From Cytophagaceae bacterium (lineage in GTDB: Bacteria; Bacteroidota; Bacteroidia; Cytophagales; Spirosomataceae), in assembly GCA_947450365.1 (NCBI GenBank), contig CANFVE010000011.1:1-64000 (forward strand): 64,000 nt of DNA, in the 5' to 3' direction. Positions 61,598 through 64,000 of the stretch are shown here, piece after piece. The notes under the pieces are model-generated. The model did not search any database. It saw nothing but the letters and a program-made list of their open reading frames with translations, and was not told the origin of the DNA. Numbering within the stretch: position 1 is the first letter of the stretch; each line of letters starts with the position of its first letter. Made by a program: the position numbers and the translations under genes.

Positions 61598-62534
61598 GAT
61601 TTGGTTATTTGTATTTCTTTCTTTTTCCGCTTTGGGTCAGGGAAAAATTAAAGCCATTGGGATTGTACAAGTTTCGGTGGGAAATGTACGGTCGGAACCG
61701 GCACAATCGGCCGAAATGTCGACGCAGGTGCTCATGGGAACGCCGGTTAAACTTTTAGAAAAAGCGGTTGGAAAAAATTGGTATTGGGTTCAAATGCCGG
61801 ATGAATATCGCGGCTGGATTGAGGGAGGAGCGATCACTCGGATGGATTCGTTGGAGTTCAAACAATACAAAAACCAAGGGCCTGAACTTATTTTCACCCA
61901 TTTTCAAGGCAACATCTACAACCATGCGAGTGAAAAATCGGAAATCGTTTCGGAGCTTGTTTGGCTCGATCGCTTGATTGGATTGAAGAAAAATTATGGA
62001 TTTTGGGAGGTGATTTTACCCACGGGGGAAAAAGGATTCGTCCGCGAGGAGGACGTACAAATCTATCGGGATTGGTTATTTTCAAATTCGGAACCTACGA
62101 AAAATCGGATTTTACAAGCGGCCCATGGCTTACTCGGGATACCCTATTTATGGGGTGGCACTTCGGTCAAAGGGATGGATTGTAGTGGATTTACGAAGAC
62201 GGTATTTCAGGCGAATGGATGGGTGTTGCCAAGGGACGCGAGCCAACAAGCCAAAGAAGGAATCCTCATTGATTCCACCCGAAATTGGGCAAATTTAGCA
62301 GTAGGCGATTTATTATTTTTCGGCGAAAAACGAAGTGATGGGAGCTACAAAGTCGTGCATGTAGGCTTATGGGAAGGAAATCAGGCCTATTTACATGCAT
62401 CCGAGCGCACGCGACGAGCGAGCATGGACCCCAATGCCAAAGAATTTGATGCCTATAATTTAAACCGCTATTTGTTTACGAAACGAATTCAGGCCCCGGT
62501 GAATCAAGTTAAATCCCTTGCAAAAACGCCTTAG
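61587..62534 (+). CDS. Exported NlpC/P60 endopeptidase with SH3 domains
   Basis: 315 residues. A signal peptide (IWLFVFLSFSALGQG) is followed by two SH3-like domains (about residues 22-90, VSVGNVRSEPAQSAEM, and 95-165) and a C40 domain. C199 lies in GMDCSGFTKTVFQANG and H258 in KVVHVGLWEGN. It cleaves murein peptides, probably D-gamma-Glu to diamino acid, releasing L-Ala-D-Glu for the epimerase encoded upstream. Its start overlaps the serine hydrolase by 11 bp, and its stop overlaps convergent lgt by 4 bp. Confidence 0.9.
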   Translation: MKNKIWLFVFLSFSALGQGKIKAIGIVQVSVGNVRSEPAQSAEMSTQVLMGTPVKLLEKAVGKNWYWVQMPDEYRGWIEGGAITRMDSLEFKQYKNQGPELIFTHFQGNIYNHASEKSEIVSELVWLDRLIGLKKNYGFWEVILPTGEKGFVREEDVQIYRDWLFSNSEPTKNRILQAAHGLLGIPYLWGGTSVKGMDCSGFTKTVFQANGWVLPRDASQQAKEGILIDSTRNWANLAVGDLLFFGEKRSDGSYKVVHVGLWEGNQAYLHASERTRRASMDPNAKEFDAYNLNRYLFTKRIQAPVNQVKSLAKTP

Positions 62535-63364
62535 GACTTCGCGTTATTTTTGGCGTACAAAAGCACGATAATTCCAAAAATAACAGCAGGAATGGAAAGG
62601 ATTTGGCCCATGTTCAGGCTCAATTGGACTTCGAATGCACTTTGATTTTCTTTTAAAAACTCGTAGAAAAAACGAAGTGTAAAAAGAATAATCATGAAAA
62701 GTCCAGTCAATAATCCATGTTGGGTATGTTCTTTCTTTTTGTTCCAAACCCAAAGCAAAAAGGAGAAAATAATAAGGCAAGATAGCGCTTCGTACAATTG
62801 AGACGGATGCCGGGCTAAAACCATGGCAGGGTCTCCAGATACATTAAACTCGAAATCGCGGTAAAATTTAAAACCCCAAGGTAAATCGGTCGGTTTTCCG
62901 ATAATCTCCGAATTCATCAAATTCCCAAAGCGAATAAAAAAACCAGCCAGGGCGGTGGCAATGACTATGCGGTCCGTCACATACAAATAAGAAACCCCTT
63001 GGTTCTTTTTCGTATAGATATAAAAGGCTGTAAATAGGCCTATGGCGGCTCCATGAGAAGCTAAACCGGAAAAAGGAGGCGTGATCATTTGGATAAAAAA
63101 TCGAACCGGATCGGCTTGCAGGAGCGGAAATTCGTAAAAAACGTAATGGCCTACCCGTGCACCGATGACCGTGGCAACCATGGCATACAATAATAATTGA
63201 TCTGCCTGTTCCACCGGTCGACCTTCCTTTTTAAACATATAGGAAACCACCTGAAAACCTGATAAAAAAGCGAGGGCAAAACAAAGCCCGTAATATCGAA
63301 CGGAAAAACCGAATAAATTAAAAATTTCTGGATTGGGATTCCAATCAACAAAAGCGAGGGCCAT
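62531..63364 (-). CDS. lgt: Prolipoprotein diacylglyceryl transferase
   Basis: 277-residue inner-membrane enzyme with about seven helices, transferring diacylglyceryl from phosphatidylglycerol to the lipobox cysteine. The family features are VRYYGLCFALAFLSGF, GARVGHYVFYEFP, FSGLASHGAAIGLF and the signature RFGNLMNSEIIGKPTDLPWGF, followed by RHPSQLYEALS and FEFLKENQ-like C-terminal residues. It processes the lipoproteins seen here (BamD, HlyD-type adaptor, terminal lipoprotein). Confidence 0.95.
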   Translation of the reverse strand: MALAFVDWNPNPEIFNLFGFSVRYYGLCFALAFLSGFQVVSYMFKKEGRPVEQADQLLLYAMVATVIGARVGHYVFYEFPLLQADPVRFFIQMITPPFSGLASHGAAIGLFTAFYIYTKKNQGVSYLYVTDRIVIATALAGFFIRFGNLMNSEIIGKPTDLPWGFKFYRDFEFNVSGDPAMVLARHPSQLYEALSCLIIFSFLLWVWNKKKEHTQHGLLTGLFMIILFTLRFFYEFLKENQSAFEVQLSLNMGQILSIPAVIFGIIVLLYAKNNAKS

Positions 63365-63390
63365 GAGCTAAAAATCTAATGCGCTCAAAT

Positions 63391-63534
63391 TTACGTGTTT
63401 TTAACTTTCTTGACCATGAAATGAATTGATTTTTTAATTGCCTTCGCCGGATATAAGCGAATTGGGAAACCCAAAGAATAGGTTTCATGCGCCAAAAACA
63501 CGAATAAGCAGATAAAAGAGAGTATTTTTTTCAT
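63391..63534 (-). CDS. Small exported peptide of 47 residues, function unknown
   Basis: From the ATG at 63534 the frame encodes a strong signal peptide (MKKILSFICLFVFLAHETYS) followed by a short, basic, lysine-rich mature part (LGFPIRLYPAKAIKKSIHFM...KVKNT). It has no recognised family. A well-spaced promoter match lies directly upstream and the ATG is placed 23 bp beyond it. The longer upstream reading to 63660 is rejected because it lacks a start near this promoter and would put 42 residues before the signal sequence. Gene status is probable, not proven. Confidence 0.5.
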   Translation of the reverse strand: MKKILSFICLFVFLAHETYSLGFPIRLYPAKAIKKSIHFMVKKVKNT

Positions 63535-63556
63535 GGGTTTGTTGATAAAAGGTAGG

Positions 63557-63586
63557 CAAATATACAAAGCATAAGGTACTTTGCAA
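63557..63586 (-). promoter_or_regulatory. Candidate promoter of the small exported peptide gene
   Basis: On the minus strand TTG, an exact 19-base spacer, and TATATTTG, a perfect TAnnTTTG. It supports the 63391-63534 reading frame. Confidence 0.55.
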
Positions 63587-63657
63587 TACAAGGTACTATA
63601 ATAAATATTTATTTTTAGAAATTGGTAGACTAGATGCGGGCATTCGTCGATTGGTTG

Positions 63658-63699
63658 CATGAAATTTTCATGAAAATAAATTGCAATAAAATTTATTGC
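63658..63699. promoter_or_regulatory. Two perfect dyads upstream of the terminal lipoprotein gene
   Basis: CATGAAA-T-TTTCATG (63658-63672) and GCAATAAA-A-TTTATTGC (63683-63699) are odd-length perfect palindromes. A weak promoter reading (TTG, 18 bases, TATTATTG at 63702) would place the second dyad mostly inside its spacer. They could be operator sites. Confidence 0.45.
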
Positions 63700-63744
63700 G
63701 GTATTATTGCGTTAGGAATTCAAACTCATTAAACCATTAAAGGT

Positions 63745-64000
63745 ATGTTCCAGAAAAAATTATTCATCGCACTCGTAGCCTTGGCCACATTTGCCTCATG
63801 TACGAAAGAAGAAAGTCTAAGTCCTACCACGAATATTAGTGGAGTAAATGTACCGACAGCCGTTTCATCCGCTGTCACGAAAGCATTTCCAAATTCTAGC
63901 ATTGATTTTTCAGTGATTGCGCCTAATTCCCTGTACGCTGCAGATATTACCTCGCCGACAAAGGAAGTACAAGCGGTAGTTTCCACCAAAGGTGAAATAC
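63745..64000 (+). CDS. Lipoprotein, possibly PepSY-like (N-terminal 85 residues, runs off right edge)
   Basis: Reading frame from ATG 63745 open to the right edge. A Shine-Dalgarno-like AAAGG sits immediately upstream. A lipoprotein signal with lipobox TFASC (MFQKKLFIALVALATFASC) is clear. The visible mature part, VNVPTAVSSAVTKAFPNSSIDFSVIAP, resembles the start of PepSY-like domains that are common in small Bacteroidota lipoproteins, but the match is by eye and short. The two palindromes and a third ATTATTGCG sequence lie directly upstream. Confidence 0.6.
   Translation, partial: MFQKKLFIALVALATFASCTKEESLSPTTNISGVNVPTAVSSAVTKAFPNSSIDFSVIAPNSLYAADITSPTKEVQAVVSTKGEI

Overview
The window looks like chromosomal DNA of a moderately AT-rich, probably aquatic Bacteroidota (Cytophagales-type) bacterium. 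Supporting signs are type IX secretion genes (a PorP/SprF homologue, PorD, a protein with a type IX sorting tail), the Bacteroidota form of RNA polymerase omega, PqaA/DUF5009/DUF1080-type proteins, and promoters of the TTTG-N19-TAnnTTTG type used by the Bacteroidota primary sigma factor. There is no prophage, insertion sequence, CRISPR array or rRNA operon. One tRNA gene (Arg, CCT) is present.

Layout, left part (1-31 kb). A truncated 2-oxoglutarate dehydrogenase E1 gene runs off the left edge, followed by a porP/sprF gene divergent from htpG, a tiny sorting-domain protein, an OstA/LptA-like protein and tilS. A long minus-strand envelope operon follows (16486 down to 8717): FKBP isomerase, tail-specific protease, inositol-phosphatase family enzyme, a 46-residue Cys-rich membrane protein, ABC exporter, BamD, RpoZ, PorD. 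Then come atpA-atpG, hflX and tRNA-Arg, and an 85-bp tandem repeat whose core hairpin is shared with a pair of repeats after tilS. A Crp/Fnr regulator, a GNAT-like protein, a DUF5009 membrane protein, a bile-acid/sodium symporter family carrier divergent from a CPBP protease, a PqaA-type hydrolase, a GMC oxidoreductase, a glycerophosphodiesterase and NagB complete this part.

Middle part (31-54 kb). This is largely carbohydrate-related. It holds an HlyD/permease/ATPase efflux set, a GH127-like beta-L-arabinofuranosidase, an acyltransferase and an unknown membrane protein. A minus-strand operon follows, made of a Gfo/Idh oxidoreductase, a HEAT-like plus double-DUF1080 protein, and a two-subunit molybdenum hydroxylase. 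Next is a tight six-gene operon that can be read as a full L-rhamnose-to-pyruvate route: aldolase/lactaldehyde dehydrogenase fusion, rhamnose isomerase, rhamnulokinase, then LutABC lactate oxidation. An M20 amidohydrolase and a secreted sugar-isomerase-like protein follow.

Right part (54-64 kb). This holds rarA, thiamine pyrophosphokinase and moaC (minus) divergent from moeA. A plus-strand run of dipeptide epimerase, PLP enzyme, secreted serine hydrolase and NlpC/P60 hydrolase resembles a cell-wall peptide recycling unit and is the tail of the moeA transcription unit. Then come lgt, a 47-residue secreted peptide, and the start of a lipoprotein gene preceded by two perfect palindromes. MoaC and MoeA could supply cofactor to the molybdenum hydroxylase, but that link is inferred from proximity only.
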